From positions 62,001-126,000 of the forward strand of contig JAILEG010000033.1 in assembly GCA_024688365.1 (NCBI GenBank): a stretch of 64,000 nucleotides of DNA, written 5' to 3'. This DNA is from Prevotella sp. Lineage in GTDB: Bacteria; Bacteroidota; Bacteroidia; Bacteroidales; Bacteroidaceae. Shown in pieces: positions 30,751 through 39,311 of the stretch (position 1 is the first letter of the stretch; every line of letters begins with the position of its first letter). The notes under the pieces are model-generated. The model had not been told where the DNA came from. It made no database searches and saw only the letters and a program-made list of their open reading frames with translations. Made by a program: the position numbers and the translations under genes.

Positions 30751-32004
30751 TCACTCCTTTTCCTCCCTCACCAGCTTGAACAGCTTGTCATTTGGGCGCA
30801 CCTTGCCTGGTACGGGGATGGAGACGCGCCACCCTTGGAGGGCTGTCTCCACAGGCTTCAGGTCATATCTTATCTCCTCGGCATTGAGGAACATGGCTCC
30901 CGTGGTGTTGCCCGTGACAAGGAGCTTGTCGCCTTTCCCGAAGGTGTTTGCCTCCACGGCAATCTCGGCAACGCCCAGACGGGAGAAATACTTCATCACC
31001 TTGCCAATGAGAACCTTCTTCTCCGTGGCCTTGTTGCCATAGTGCTTCGTCCATTCGCCCATCGTCTGTCCCTGGTAGTAGCCGTCCCAGAAACCCCGGT
31101 TGAAGACTGTTGACAGCCGTTCGTCCCACTGGTCCTTCCTCTCCTCGGTGAAGGTGCCGTTGAGAACGCTCTGTATGGCCTCCTTGTAGCAGGTGACAAC
31201 CGTGTGTACATACTCCGGTCCGCGGGCTCGCCCCTCAATCTTGAAGACACGTACGCCGGCATCCATCATGCGGTCGATGAAGCGGACGGTCTTCAGGTCC
31301 CTCGGACTCATGATGTACTTGTTGTCAATCTCCAGCTGGTTGCCCGTCTCATTGTCGGTCACGGTGTAGCTTCGGCGGCATATCTGCACGCACTCGCCAC
31401 GGTTGGCAGAGCGGTTGGCATCGTGCAGGCTCATGTAGCACTTGCCTGACACAGCCATGCAGAGGGCACCGTGGCAGAACATCTCAATGCGGATGGGCTG
31501 CCCCATCGGGCCGCAGATGTTCTGCTCAATGATCTGCTCGTGGATGCGCTTCACCTGGTCCATGTTCAGCTCACGTGCCAGCACGGCGACATCGGCGAAC
31601 TGGGCATAGAACCTCAGGGCCTCGATGTTGGAGATGTTCAGCTGCGTGGAGAGGTGAACCTCAACCCCCACCTGCCGGCAATAGACCATCACGGCAACGT
31701 CACTGGCGATGACGGCAGAGATACGGGCAGCCTTGGCGGCATCAATGATCTCGTGCATCGTGTCGATGTCCTCACCGTAGATGACCGTGTTCACCGTCAG
31801 ATAGGTCTTGATACCCTGCGCGTTGCAGGTCTCGGCAATCTCCTCCAGGTCAGTTATGTCAAAGTGGTTGGCTGAGTGCGAGCGCATGTTCAGCTTCCCG
31901 ATGCCGAAATAGACCGAGTTGGCTCCGGCATGGATGGCGGCAGCCAGCGACTCACGTGAGCCGACAGGTGCCATTATCTCATAATCCTGTATATTCGTTT
32001 CCAT
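30751..32004 (-). CDS. Peptidase U32 family protein (TrhP/RlhA-like RNA hydroxylation)
   Basis: U32 proteins of this type (YegQ/TrhP, YdcP/RlhA) take part in hydroxylation of tRNA or rRNA bases. The start chosen is at 32004 (ETNIQDYEIMAPVGS), because a promoter element (reverse TAACTTTG, 32020-32027) lies upstream of it and inside the longer open frame that reaches 32127. About 417 residues. The U32 signature IEMFCHGALCMAVSGKCYMS is present near residue 170, and SPRDLKTV plus the later KIEGRARGPEYV complete the pattern. Four or more cysteines in the signature suggest metal or cluster binding. Divergent from miaB, another tRNA modification gene. Confidence 0.92.
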   Translation of the reverse strand: METNIQDYEIMAPVGSRESLAAAIHAGANSVYFGIGKLNMRSHSANHFDITDLEEIAETCNAQGIKTYLTVNTVIYGEDIDTMHEIIDAAKAARISAVIASDVAVMVYCRQVGVEVHLSTQLNISNIEALRFYAQFADVAVLARELNMDQVKRIHEQIIEQNICGPMGQPIRIEMFCHGALCMAVSGKCYMSLHDANRSANRGECVQICRRSYTVTDNETGNQLEIDNKYIMSPRDLKTVRFIDRMMDAGVRVFKIEGRARGPEYVHTVVTCYKEAIQSVLNGTFTEERKDQWDERLSTVFNRGFWDGYYQGQTMGEWTKHYGNKATEKKVLIGKVMKYFSRLGVAEIAVEANTFGKGDKLLVTGNTTGAMFLNAEEIRYDLKPVETALQGWRVSIPVPGKVRPNDKLFKLVREEKE

Positions 32005-32019
32005 ATTCTTTGTTTGGTG

Positions 32020-32027
32020 CAAAGTTA
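32020..32027 (-). promoter_or_regulatory. -7 element of the U32 gene
   Basis: Reverse-strand TAACTTTG followed by CACC, 16 bases before the chosen start; it excludes the upstream methionines of the longer frame. Confidence 0.65.
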
Positions 32028-32166
32028 CTGAAAATATCCGAGATAGGCAGTAAAGGTGTTTGCAAGATTTGAAATGGAAGTACATCACCTGTGCCTGATC
32101 AATGCCTGACACGGTGCTGAACATCAAATAGTCAGGCGGTGATTCGCCCGTCTGTAAACTATTTCG

Positions 32167-32174
32167 TAACTTTG
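32167..32174 (+). promoter_or_regulatory. -7 element of miaB
   Basis: TAACTTTG followed by CATG, 30 bases before the miaB start. No clear TTTG at the expected -33 position. Confidence 0.6.
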
Positions 32175-32203
32175 CATGCTGATATTTTTTCGAGAATCAA
32201 AGA

Positions 32204-33532
32204 ATGAAGAAACTCTATATTGAGACCTACGGCTGCCAGATGAACGTGGCTGACTCTGAGGTGGTTGCCTCCGTGATGAAGATGGCAGGCTATGATGTCT
32301 GTGAGAATGAGGACGAGGCTGATGCCATCTTCCTCAACACCTGCTCTGTACGTGAGAACGCAGAGAACAAGATTTACAACCGGCTTGATACGCTTCATGC
32401 CGAGCAGAAGAAGGGGCGGAAGCTCATCTTAGGTGTCTTAGGCTGCATGGCGGAACGTGTGCGGGACGACCTGATTCAGAATCACTATGCCAACCTCGTA
32501 TGTGGCCCTGACTCTTACCTCAACCTGCCGGACATGATCGCACAGTGCGAGAACGGCAACAATGCTCTTGACATTGAGCTTTCCACCACCGAGACCTATC
32601 GTGACATCGTCCCGCAGCGCATCGGGGGCAACCGTGTGTCAGGCTTCGTGAGCATCATGCGTGGCTGCAACAACTTCTGCCACTACTGCATTGTGCCTTT
32701 CACCCGTGGACGTGAACGCTCACGTGACGTGGAGAGCATCATGAAAGAGGTGCGGGATCTGCACGACAAGGGCTTCAAGGAGGTGACGCTGTTGGGACAG
32801 AACGTCAACTCATACGGACTGCTGCCCAACGGTAAGCGCCCCGAGAACGGCACCTCATTCGCTGAACTGCTCCGCAAGGTGGCACAGAGCGTGCCGGATA
32901 TGCGTGTACGTTTCACCACCTCCAACCCCGAGGACATGACGGAGGACATCCTGCATGCCATCGCCGCTGAGCCCAATCTCTGCAATCACATCCATTTCCC
33001 GGCACAGAGCGGAAGCAACTCGGTGCTGAAGAATATGAACAGGAAATATACCCGTGAGGAATACTTGGAGAAAGTGGCAGCCATCCGCCGCATCATCCCA
33101 AGCTGCGGACTGACGACGGACATCTTCATAGGCTATCACAATGAGACGGAAGAGGACTTCCAGCAGACACTCTCGCTGATGCGTGAGGTGGGATTCGACT
33201 CTGCTTTCATGTTCAAGTACTCCGAACGGCCGGGAACTTACGCAGCCAAGCACCTGCCCGACAACGTGCCCGAGGAGGAGAAGATACAACGTCTGAATGA
33301 GCTGATACGGCTCCAGACCGAGATTTCTGCCGAGCAGAACAGGAAAGATGAGGGAAAGGAGTTCGACATTCTCATTGAACGGTTCGGAAAGCGAAGCCGT
33401 GAACAGCTCATGGGACGCACCGAGCAGAACAAGGCTGTGGTCATCGCCCGTGGCAAGCATCACATCGGGGAGACCGTCCGTGTGAAGATTACAGGGTCAA
33501 CCAGCGCCACTTTGTTTGGTGAAGAGGTGTGA
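32204..33532 (+). CDS. miaB: tRNA-2-methylthio-N6-dimethylallyladenosine synthase
   Basis: Radical-SAM methylthiotransferase that modifies i6A37 of tRNAs. 442 residues with all three family parts: N-terminal UPF0004 domain with cluster cysteines in YGCQMN, NTCSVRENAENK and LGCMAER; radical-SAM motif in MRGCNNFCHYCIVPFTRGRERSR (CxxxCxxC) near 150-165; and a C-terminal TRAM domain (GRTEQNKAVVIARG...VRVKITGSTSATLFGE). The start is the usual KKLYIETYGCQMN. Followed by a strong terminator. Confidence 0.97.
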   Translation: MKKLYIETYGCQMNVADSEVVASVMKMAGYDVCENEDEADAIFLNTCSVRENAENKIYNRLDTLHAEQKKGRKLILGVLGCMAERVRDDLIQNHYANLVCGPDSYLNLPDMIAQCENGNNALDIELSTTETYRDIVPQRIGGNRVSGFVSIMRGCNNFCHYCIVPFTRGRERSRDVESIMKEVRDLHDKGFKEVTLLGQNVNSYGLLPNGKRPENGTSFAELLRKVAQSVPDMRVRFTTSNPEDMTEDILHAIAAEPNLCNHIHFPAQSGSNSVLKNMNRKYTREEYLEKVAAIRRIIPSCGLTTDIFIGYHNETEEDFQQTLSLMREVGFDSAFMFKYSERPGTYAAKHLPDNVPEEEKIQRLNELIRLQTEISAEQNRKDEGKEFDILIERFGKRSREQLMGRTEQNKAVVIARGKHHIGETVRVKITGSTSATLFGEEV

Positions 33533-33552
33533 AGGAAGTCTGTAAAAGATAT

Positions 33553-33586
33553 AAAACCGTAAAACTATTTTGCGGTTTTGCTTTTA
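33553..33586 (+). terminator. Rho-independent terminator of miaB
   Basis: AAAACCGTAAAA (33553-33564) pairs with TTTTGCGGTTTT (33568-33579) around a three-base loop; GCTTTT follows. It overlaps the -33 TTTG (33569-33572) of the next promoter, whose -7 element is TATATTTG at 33592-33599 after a 19-bp spacer. Confidence 0.88.
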
Positions 33587-33622
33587 ATGGTTATATTTGC
33601 AAAATAGAAATCAGATAAAGAA

Positions 33623-33886
33623 ATGGAAGCAACTGTCAATCTGGGGCTTTTCTTGAAACTCATCAATTCCATGTCTCTCTTTCCCCATAATAAAAGGTGT
33701 CTGGGAGAAAGGCTTATCAATGAGGCCAAAGAAGAAGTGAGAGGGAAAGACAAAGAGAAACTTAGTTTGCTTGACAGTATTGCCGGTTCATGGAAGAATG
33801 TTGGCATAGACACCATGAAACATACCATTACAGAGGGAAGAGAGACTGATAATATTCAAAAACTGACAATGTTTGATGAAGACTAA
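33623..33886 (+). CDS. Orphan VapB-like antitoxin
   Basis: Small 87-residue protein. The C-terminal part, LLDSIAGSWKNVGIDTMKHTITEGRETDNIQKLTMFDED, has the aGSW...I.EgR pattern seen in antitoxins that precede PIN-domain toxins in Bacteroidota. It has its own promoter. The next frame starts inside its last codons in the usual coupled way, but that toxin frame stops after 11 codons (see the stub at 33876). So this antitoxin appears to have outlived its toxin. Family assignment comes from the pattern and context and is moderate. Confidence 0.65.
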   Translation: MEATVNLGLFLKLINSMSLFPHNKRCLGERLINEAKEEVRGKDKEKLSLLDSIAGSWKNVGIDTMKHTITEGRETDNIQKLTMFDED

Positions 33887-33911
33887 GTATTTGCTTGACA
33901 CAAACATGTGA
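33876..33911 (+). pseudogene. Stub of a VapC-like PIN-domain toxin gene
   Basis: ATG at 33876 overlaps the antitoxin stop and encodes KTKYLLDTN after the initiator, the typical first strand and first catalytic Asp of PIN toxins (YLLDTNI), then Met and a TGA stop at 33909-33911. The next gene begins 30 bases later, so the rest of the toxin is gone. Confidence 0.7.
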
Positions 33912-33941
33912 AAACAGAAAACTGGATAAGAAGATAAGCCC

Positions 33942-35804
33942 ATGAAGGAATTTATACAGGTCTTACGCAGGTTCGTGCCACCCTACAAGAAGTATCTTGT
34001 GCTGGCGATAGTGTTCAATATATTATCGGCAGTGCTGAATATCTTCTCCTTTGCCACGCTGATACCACTCCTACAGATTCTTTTCAAGGTTGATTCTGGG
34101 ACGGGAGCTACACACATCATGTCATGGAGCGAAGGCTCTTTCAAGGATGTGCTGGCCAACAATGCCGACTATTACACACAGATTTTCATTACCAGCTGGG
34201 GACCGACGACAACGCTGCTGCTCATCGGTCTGGTGCTTGCCTTCATGACTTTCCTGAAGACTGGGGCCTACTTCCTCTCCTCCGCATCCATCATTCCCAT
34301 CCGTACAGGCGTTGTCCGTGACATCCGCAACCAGCTCTACAAGAAGATAACATCCCTCTCCTTAGGTTTCTTCAGCGAGGAACGCAAGGGAGACATCATT
34401 GCCCGCATGAGCGGTGACGTGCAGGAAATTGACAACTCCATCATGGCATCGATTGACATGCTCTTCAAGAACCCGGTGCTGATTGTCATCTACTTCACCA
34501 CTCTGCTCATCATCTCCTGGCAGCTCACACTCTTCACACTGCTGTTCGTCCCCATCTTCGGATGGTTCATGGGCTATGTGGGCAGGAAACTGAAGCAGAA
34601 CAGCGTCACGGCGCAGGCCTTGTGGAGCGACACCATGAGCCAGGTGGAGGAGACGCTGGGCGGACTGCGCATCATCAAGGCCTTCTGTGCCGAGGAGAAG
34701 ATGAACGGACGGTTCGACAGGGTCAACTCGCAGTATCGGGATGACATCATGCGGGTGAACATCCGCCAGCAGCTGGCCCATCCGATGAGCGAGTTTCTCG
34801 GCACGGTGATGATCATCGTCGTGCTGTGGTTCGGCGGAACGCTTGTCTTGGGACAGTATCCTGTCATCAGTGGTCCTACCTTTATCTACTACCTTGTCAT
34901 CCTCTACAGCATCATCAACCCGCTCAAGGAGTTCTCGAAGGCTGGCTACAACATCCCTAAGGGACTTGCGTCCATGGAACGTGTCGACAAGATTCTCAAG
35001 GCTGAGATAGAGATACAGAATCCGGAGAAACCTGTACACATTGATGCCTTTGAGCATCAGATAGAGTTCCGACACGTCAGCTTCGCCTATTCTGACGAGC
35101 ATGATGCTGACGGCAACCCTACATTGCACTGGGTTCTGAAAGACATCAACATCATCATCCCGAAGGGCAAGACCATCGCACTGGTAGGACAGAGCGGCTC
35201 AGGCAAGTCTACCCTGCTCGATCTCATTCCCCGTTACTACGACGTGCAGGAGGGTGAGATCCTCATTGACGGTATAAACGTGAAGGATCTTGGCATACAT
35301 GACCTGCGCCAGCTGATAGGAAACGTCAACCAGGAGGCCATCCTCTTCAATGACACCTTCCGCAACAACATCTCCTTCGGCGTTGAGGGTGTCACGGACA
35401 AGGACATTGAGGAAGCGGCGAAGATAGCCAACGCGCATGAGTTCATCCTCCAGAGCGAGAAGGGATATGACACGAACATCGGCGACCGGGGCGGACGTCT
35501 CTCGGGCGGACAGCGCCAGCGTGTCAGCATAGCCCGTGCCATCCTGAAGAATCCGCCCATTCTCATCCTCGATGAGGCCACGTCAGCCCTCGACACTGAG
35601 AGCGAACGGCTCGTGCAGGATGCCCTTTTCCGCCTGATGAAGACCCGCACCACCATTGCCGTTGCCCACCGTCTGTCAACCATCAAGAATGCCGATGAGA
35701 TCTGCGTGATGCACGAAGGTGAGATTGTAGAGCGGGGAACACATGACCAACTCATGGCTATGGATGGCTACTACAAGAAGCTGCATGACATGCAGGAGAT
35801 ATAG
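33942..35804 (+). CDS. MsbA-like ABC exporter (fused permease and ATPase)
   Basis: Half-transporter that would dimerise in the inner membrane and export a lipid or peptide. 620 residues: six-helix membrane domain about 1-330, ATPase domain about 360-615 with Walker A GQSGSGKST (about 415-423), Q-loop NVNQEAILFN, signature LSGGQRQRV (about 519), Walker B LILDEATSALD and the switch His in VAHRLST. The downstream genes encode an LtaS-like enzyme and a lipid A acyltransferase, so lipid A or another envelope lipid is a reasonable cargo (inference). Likely first gene of an envelope operon. Confidence 0.92.
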   Translation: MKEFIQVLRRFVPPYKKYLVLAIVFNILSAVLNIFSFATLIPLLQILFKVDSGTGATHIMSWSEGSFKDVLANNADYYTQIFITSWGPTTTLLLIGLVLAFMTFLKTGAYFLSSASIIPIRTGVVRDIRNQLYKKITSLSLGFFSEERKGDIIARMSGDVQEIDNSIMASIDMLFKNPVLIVIYFTTLLIISWQLTLFTLLFVPIFGWFMGYVGRKLKQNSVTAQALWSDTMSQVEETLGGLRIIKAFCAEEKMNGRFDRVNSQYRDDIMRVNIRQQLAHPMSEFLGTVMIIVVLWFGGTLVLGQYPVISGPTFIYYLVILYSIINPLKEFSKAGYNIPKGLASMERVDKILKAEIEIQNPEKPVHIDAFEHQIEFRHVSFAYSDEHDADGNPTLHWVLKDINIIIPKGKTIALVGQSGSGKSTLLDLIPRYYDVQEGEILIDGINVKDLGIHDLRQLIGNVNQEAILFNDTFRNNISFGVEGVTDKDIEEAAKIANAHEFILQSEKGYDTNIGDRGGRLSGGQRQRVSIARAILKNPPILILDEATSALDTESERLVQDALFRLMKTRTTIAVAHRLSTIKNADEICVMHEGEIVERGTHDQLMAMDGYYKKLHDMQEI

Positions 35805-35837
35805 AGAGATACAGGAAGACAAGCTTTTTTACTCATA

Positions 35838-37856
35838 ATGAGACATTTATTGAAATCCACATTCGGCTCGCCAATAGCCTTGGCACTCAACCTGCTGTTG
35901 GCATATGCCATTTTCTTTGTGGCCCGGCTGACTTACTTTTTCGTCAACTACAGTTATTTTATTGACGGCCTGACGGCTTCTTCCCTTTGGATGTGGGTGC
36001 GGGGAAGCCTCCTCTTCGATACCACTGCCATCCTGTACACCCATATTCCTTACATTGTCTTGATGCTTCTGCCGTTATGGCTGAAGGAAAACCGGGCCTA
36101 TCACAAGGTATGCAAGTGGCTGTTCGTGACTGTCAATGCCCTCTCACTGGCCATCAACCTTGCCGATTCGGTCTATTTTCCCTTCACGTTGCGCCGCACT
36201 ACGACCAGTGTCTTCCGCGAGTTCGACAACGAGAATAACCTTGCCGGCATCATTCTCAACAACACGCTCACCCACTGGTATCTTCTCCTGATTTTCATCA
36301 TCGTGGTATGGCTGGCATGGAGACTCTATGTCATGCCACGGACTGACCACCGTGGCTACAGCACCGTGCGGAGCCGGTGGATTTATGCCGCCAAGCTTTT
36401 CGTATGCTTTGCCGTGGCAGGTGTGCTGACCGTTGGCGGATGCCGTGGCGGCCTGCAGTCGGGTGTGCGCCCGATAACCATCAGTAATGCCAATCAGTAC
36501 GTTGACCGCCCTACTGACTGCGCCCTGGTACTCAACACACCTTTTGCCCTTATCCGTACAATAGGCAAGTCCGACTTCACTGTACCTGACTATTTCCCCT
36601 CCCTGGAGGCCTCAGCTGAGGTCTATAGCCCGTTCCACCAGCAGGAACACTCAGCCATCGTCACAGCCGGGAAAACATTCCCAAAGAAGAAGAACATCGT
36701 CATCCTGATAGTCGAGAGCTTCGGAAGGGAATACATCGGCGGCTTCAACAAGGACTTCTTCGGGGGGAAATACAAAGGCTATACCCCGAATGTTGATAAG
36801 CTGATAGAGAAGAGTCTTGTCTACAGATACTCCTTCTGCAACGGCAGGAAGAGCATTGACGGCATGCCGTCAGTCCTGTGCAGCATTCCCCGTTTCGGTG
36901 AGCCCTTCATCCTCACTCCTGCCTCAATGAACGACTACACGGGTATTCCGGGCCTGCTGAGCCGCTGGGGCTACCAGACCGCCTTCTTCCACGGCGCCAA
37001 CCGTGGCTCAATGGGCTTCCTCGCATTCGCCAACAAGATAGGTTTCCAAAGCTATTATGGCCGTCAGGACTACGCTGCCGACCCACGATTCGGCGGCGAC
37101 AAGGACTTCGACGGCAACTGGGGTATCTGGGATGAGCCGTTCCTGCAATATTATTGCACGAAGATGGGCGAGATGAAGCAGCCTTTCATGACCGCCCTCT
37201 TCACCGTATCGAGCCACGACCCCTTCGTGGTGCCGGATAAGTACAGGGACATCTACAAGGAGGAAGGCCTGCCCATACATAAGTGCATACGATATACTGA
37301 CATGGCCATCGGCAGGTTCTTCGCATCAGCCAGCAAGCAGCCTTGGTTCAGGAACACCATCTTCGTGCTGACAAGTGACCATACCAACCAAAGCGACCAT
37401 GAGCAATACAAGACCGACATAGGCGGTTTCTGCTCACCCATTATCATATATGACCCGTCAGGTGAGATCAAGCCGGGACGCATAGATGGCATTGCCCAGC
37501 AGATCGACATCATGCCCACGCTGCTGAACCACATCGGATATCCGAAGAGATACCTCTCCTTCGGTTTCGACCTCCTGCGGACACCGGCCAGGGAGACATG
37601 GGCGGTGAACTATCTGAACGGCATCTACCAGTACATCAAGTATGGCTATGTACTCCAGTGGGACGGAAAGAAGACGCGTGCCATCTACCGGCTGACTGAC
37701 CTGCTGATGCAGCAGAACCTTGCCGGACGTGTCCCCGAGCAGGCTAAGATGGAACGGGAGCTGAAGGCTATCATCTACCAATATATGTACAGAATGGTCC
37801 ATGACCAGCTGCGTGCCGACAGACGGACTGTGGCCTCCAGCCAAATGGCAGGCTGA
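35838..37856 (+). CDS. LtaS-like membrane sulfatase-fold phosphotransferase
   Basis: Inner-membrane enzyme of the alkaline-phosphatase superfamily, like lipoteichoic acid synthase or phosphoethanolamine/phosphoglycerol transferases. 672 residues: four to five N-terminal membrane helices (to about residue 210), then a periplasmic sulfatase domain from KNIVILIVESFGREYIGG (about 285). The nucleophile is probably the Ser in GRKSIDGMPS near 340, and the metal-binding DHTNQSDHEQY lies near 515. In a diderm it probably decorates lipid A, core sugar or a membrane glycan rather than making teichoic acid. Sits between an ABC exporter and a lipid A acyltransferase. Confidence 0.88.
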   Translation: MRHLLKSTFGSPIALALNLLLAYAIFFVARLTYFFVNYSYFIDGLTASSLWMWVRGSLLFDTTAILYTHIPYIVLMLLPLWLKENRAYHKVCKWLFVTVNALSLAINLADSVYFPFTLRRTTTSVFREFDNENNLAGIILNNTLTHWYLLLIFIIVVWLAWRLYVMPRTDHRGYSTVRSRWIYAAKLFVCFAVAGVLTVGGCRGGLQSGVRPITISNANQYVDRPTDCALVLNTPFALIRTIGKSDFTVPDYFPSLEASAEVYSPFHQQEHSAIVTAGKTFPKKKNIVILIVESFGREYIGGFNKDFFGGKYKGYTPNVDKLIEKSLVYRYSFCNGRKSIDGMPSVLCSIPRFGEPFILTPASMNDYTGIPGLLSRWGYQTAFFHGANRGSMGFLAFANKIGFQSYYGRQDYAADPRFGGDKDFDGNWGIWDEPFLQYYCTKMGEMKQPFMTALFTVSSHDPFVVPDKYRDIYKEEGLPIHKCIRYTDMAIGRFFASASKQPWFRNTIFVLTSDHTNQSDHEQYKTDIGGFCSPIIIYDPSGEIKPGRIDGIAQQIDIMPTLLNHIGYPKRYLSFGFDLLRTPARETWAVNYLNGIYQYIKYGYVLQWDGKKTRAIYRLTDLLMQQNLAGRVPEQAKMERELKAIIYQYMYRMVHDQLRADRRTVASSQMAG

Positions 37857-37936
37857 CAAGGAACGGACAATCGGCCAGGAGGAAGGGATGGCCCCTTGGG
37901 CATCTCCTTTCAATCAGCCTCAAAACTACTCCCAAC

Positions 37937-38893
37937 ATGAAGAAAACACTATACCGACTTCTCTATTTTCTCGTCTATGGCTTCTGGTATGTGATGTCAT
38001 TGATGCCTCTATGCGTGCTTTACATATTATCGGATGCCTTGTACTTGCTCGTAGGAAGACTCGTCAGGTACCGTCATCGGGTGATATGGGGCAACCTCAA
38101 AAGCAGTTTCCCTGAGAAATCCGACCGGGAGCTTCTCGACATTGAGCGCGGCTTCTACCATTGGTTCTGCGACTATCTTGTCGAGACCATCAAGCTCATG
38201 ACCATGAGCCGCCGGCAGCTCATGAAGCGGATGACCTTCACGGGCATGGAGGAAATCAACCAGGTACTGTCTGAAGGACAGTCAGTCGCCATTTATCTGG
38301 GCCACTTGGGCAACTGGGAATGGATAACGTCAATGCCCTACTGGGCTCCGGAGGCTCTCTGCTGTCAGCTTTACCACCCGCTGGAGAACGAGTACTTCGA
38401 CAGGCTCTTCAAGTTCGTGCGTGAGCGGCAAGGTGCCCTCTGCATCCCGATGCAGGAGTCGCTGCGCAAGATCATCCAGTTCGCCCGTGAGGGGAAACCG
38501 CTTGCCGTGGGATATATCTCTGACCAGAGTCCCTTCTGGTGGAGCATACACCACTGGGTAAGCTTCCTCAACCATGACACTCCCGTGCTGACAGGGGCCG
38601 AACGTATCGTCAAGCACACCCGCCAGGTATTCGTCTACGGCGATGTGACCCGTGTCAGCCGTGGGCACTATAACTGCGAGATGCGTGTCATGAACCGTGA
38701 GACGAAAGGAATACCCGACTATGAGATAACCGACCTTTACTTTCAAGAGCTGGAGAAATCAATCCGCCGGCAGCCTGAGATATACCTTTGGAGCCACAAC
38801 CGGTGGAAACGCACACGCGAACGCTTCAACGAGCATTTTGAGGAAGTGGACGGAAAGGTCAGGCTGAGACAGGGCAAAGAGATGATATGGTGA
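37937..38893 (+). CDS. Lipid A biosynthesis acyltransferase (LpxL/HtrB family)
   Basis: Inner-membrane enzyme adding a secondary acyl chain to lipid A from acyl-ACP. 318 residues. N-terminal membrane anchor, then the HX4E catalytic motif in LGHLGNWEW (His123, Glu128). The family SDQSPFWW motif is near residue 195 and the Arg-rich C-terminus WSHNRWKRTRERF is typical. The 80-bp gap to the LtaS-like gene contains no terminator, consistent with one envelope operon. Its 3' region holds palindrome cluster 2 and a very strong GC hairpin. Confidence 0.93.
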   Translation: MKKTLYRLLYFLVYGFWYVMSLMPLCVLYILSDALYLLVGRLVRYRHRVIWGNLKSSFPEKSDRELLDIERGFYHWFCDYLVETIKLMTMSRRQLMKRMTFTGMEEINQVLSEGQSVAIYLGHLGNWEWITSMPYWAPEALCCQLYHPLENEYFDRLFKFVRERQGALCIPMQESLRKIIQFAREGKPLAVGYISDQSPFWWSIHHWVSFLNHDTPVLTGAERIVKHTRQVFVYGDVTRVSRGHYNCEMRVMNRETKGIPDYEITDLYFQELEKSIRRQPEIYLWSHNRWKRTRERFNEHFEEVDGKVRLRQGKEMIW

Positions 38894-38946
38894 GGTGTGG
38901 CCTTCCGGGGACAGGCGAATCGGATTGTGGAAGATAAGCGGCTGTG

Positions 38947-39012
38947 GAATACTTCACGTGAAGTACTGGAATATTGCAGCTGAAGTACCCGAGTACTTCT
39001 CACAGAGTACTC
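38947..39012. repeat. Palindrome cluster 2: three tandem 22-bp units
   Basis: Units at 38947-38968 (centre CACGTG), 38969-38990 (centre CAGCTG) and 38991-39012 (centre CTCACA, outer arms GAGTACTT/AGTACTC). It starts 53 bases after the acyltransferase stop, in a convergent intergenic region. Confidence 0.92.
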
Positions 39013-39112
39013 GGGTGATGGGTATACAAGTATTGGCTGAGAAAGGCTGTCAGTCGGTGTCAGCGTGTGGGAGTGGTCTCCATGATGGTGGGCTTTCAGC
39101 GGGAACTCAGCT

Positions 39113-39161
39113 GCCGGAACCGGAGCAGGGTGCGCCATGCGCACCCTGCTCCGGTTCCGGC
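39113..39161. repeat. Perfect 23-bp GC-rich inverted repeat
   Basis: 39113-39135 is the exact reverse complement of 39139-39161, with a three-base CAT loop. The stem would be very stable as RNA or as a cruciform. There is no adjacent T run on either strand. It lies in the same convergent gap as palindrome cluster 2. Confidence 0.9.
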
Positions 39162-39311
39162 AATATGGTCGGGTTGAGAGGTTGCCCCTTCTAATAGAGG
39201 CTTGGCCGTCAGATTGATCCATGATGGCAGGGAGATGCTGCTGCCAGTGACGAGCCGCAGCCACAGCATGGCATCCTGCAATGGGGGATGGGATTGGCAG
39301 GGTGCGTGCTC

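Noticed and set aside
39019..39311. Mobile element ends around the GC hairpin
   Set aside because: No transposase, no target-site duplication that I can see; only the inverted repeat itself is supported.
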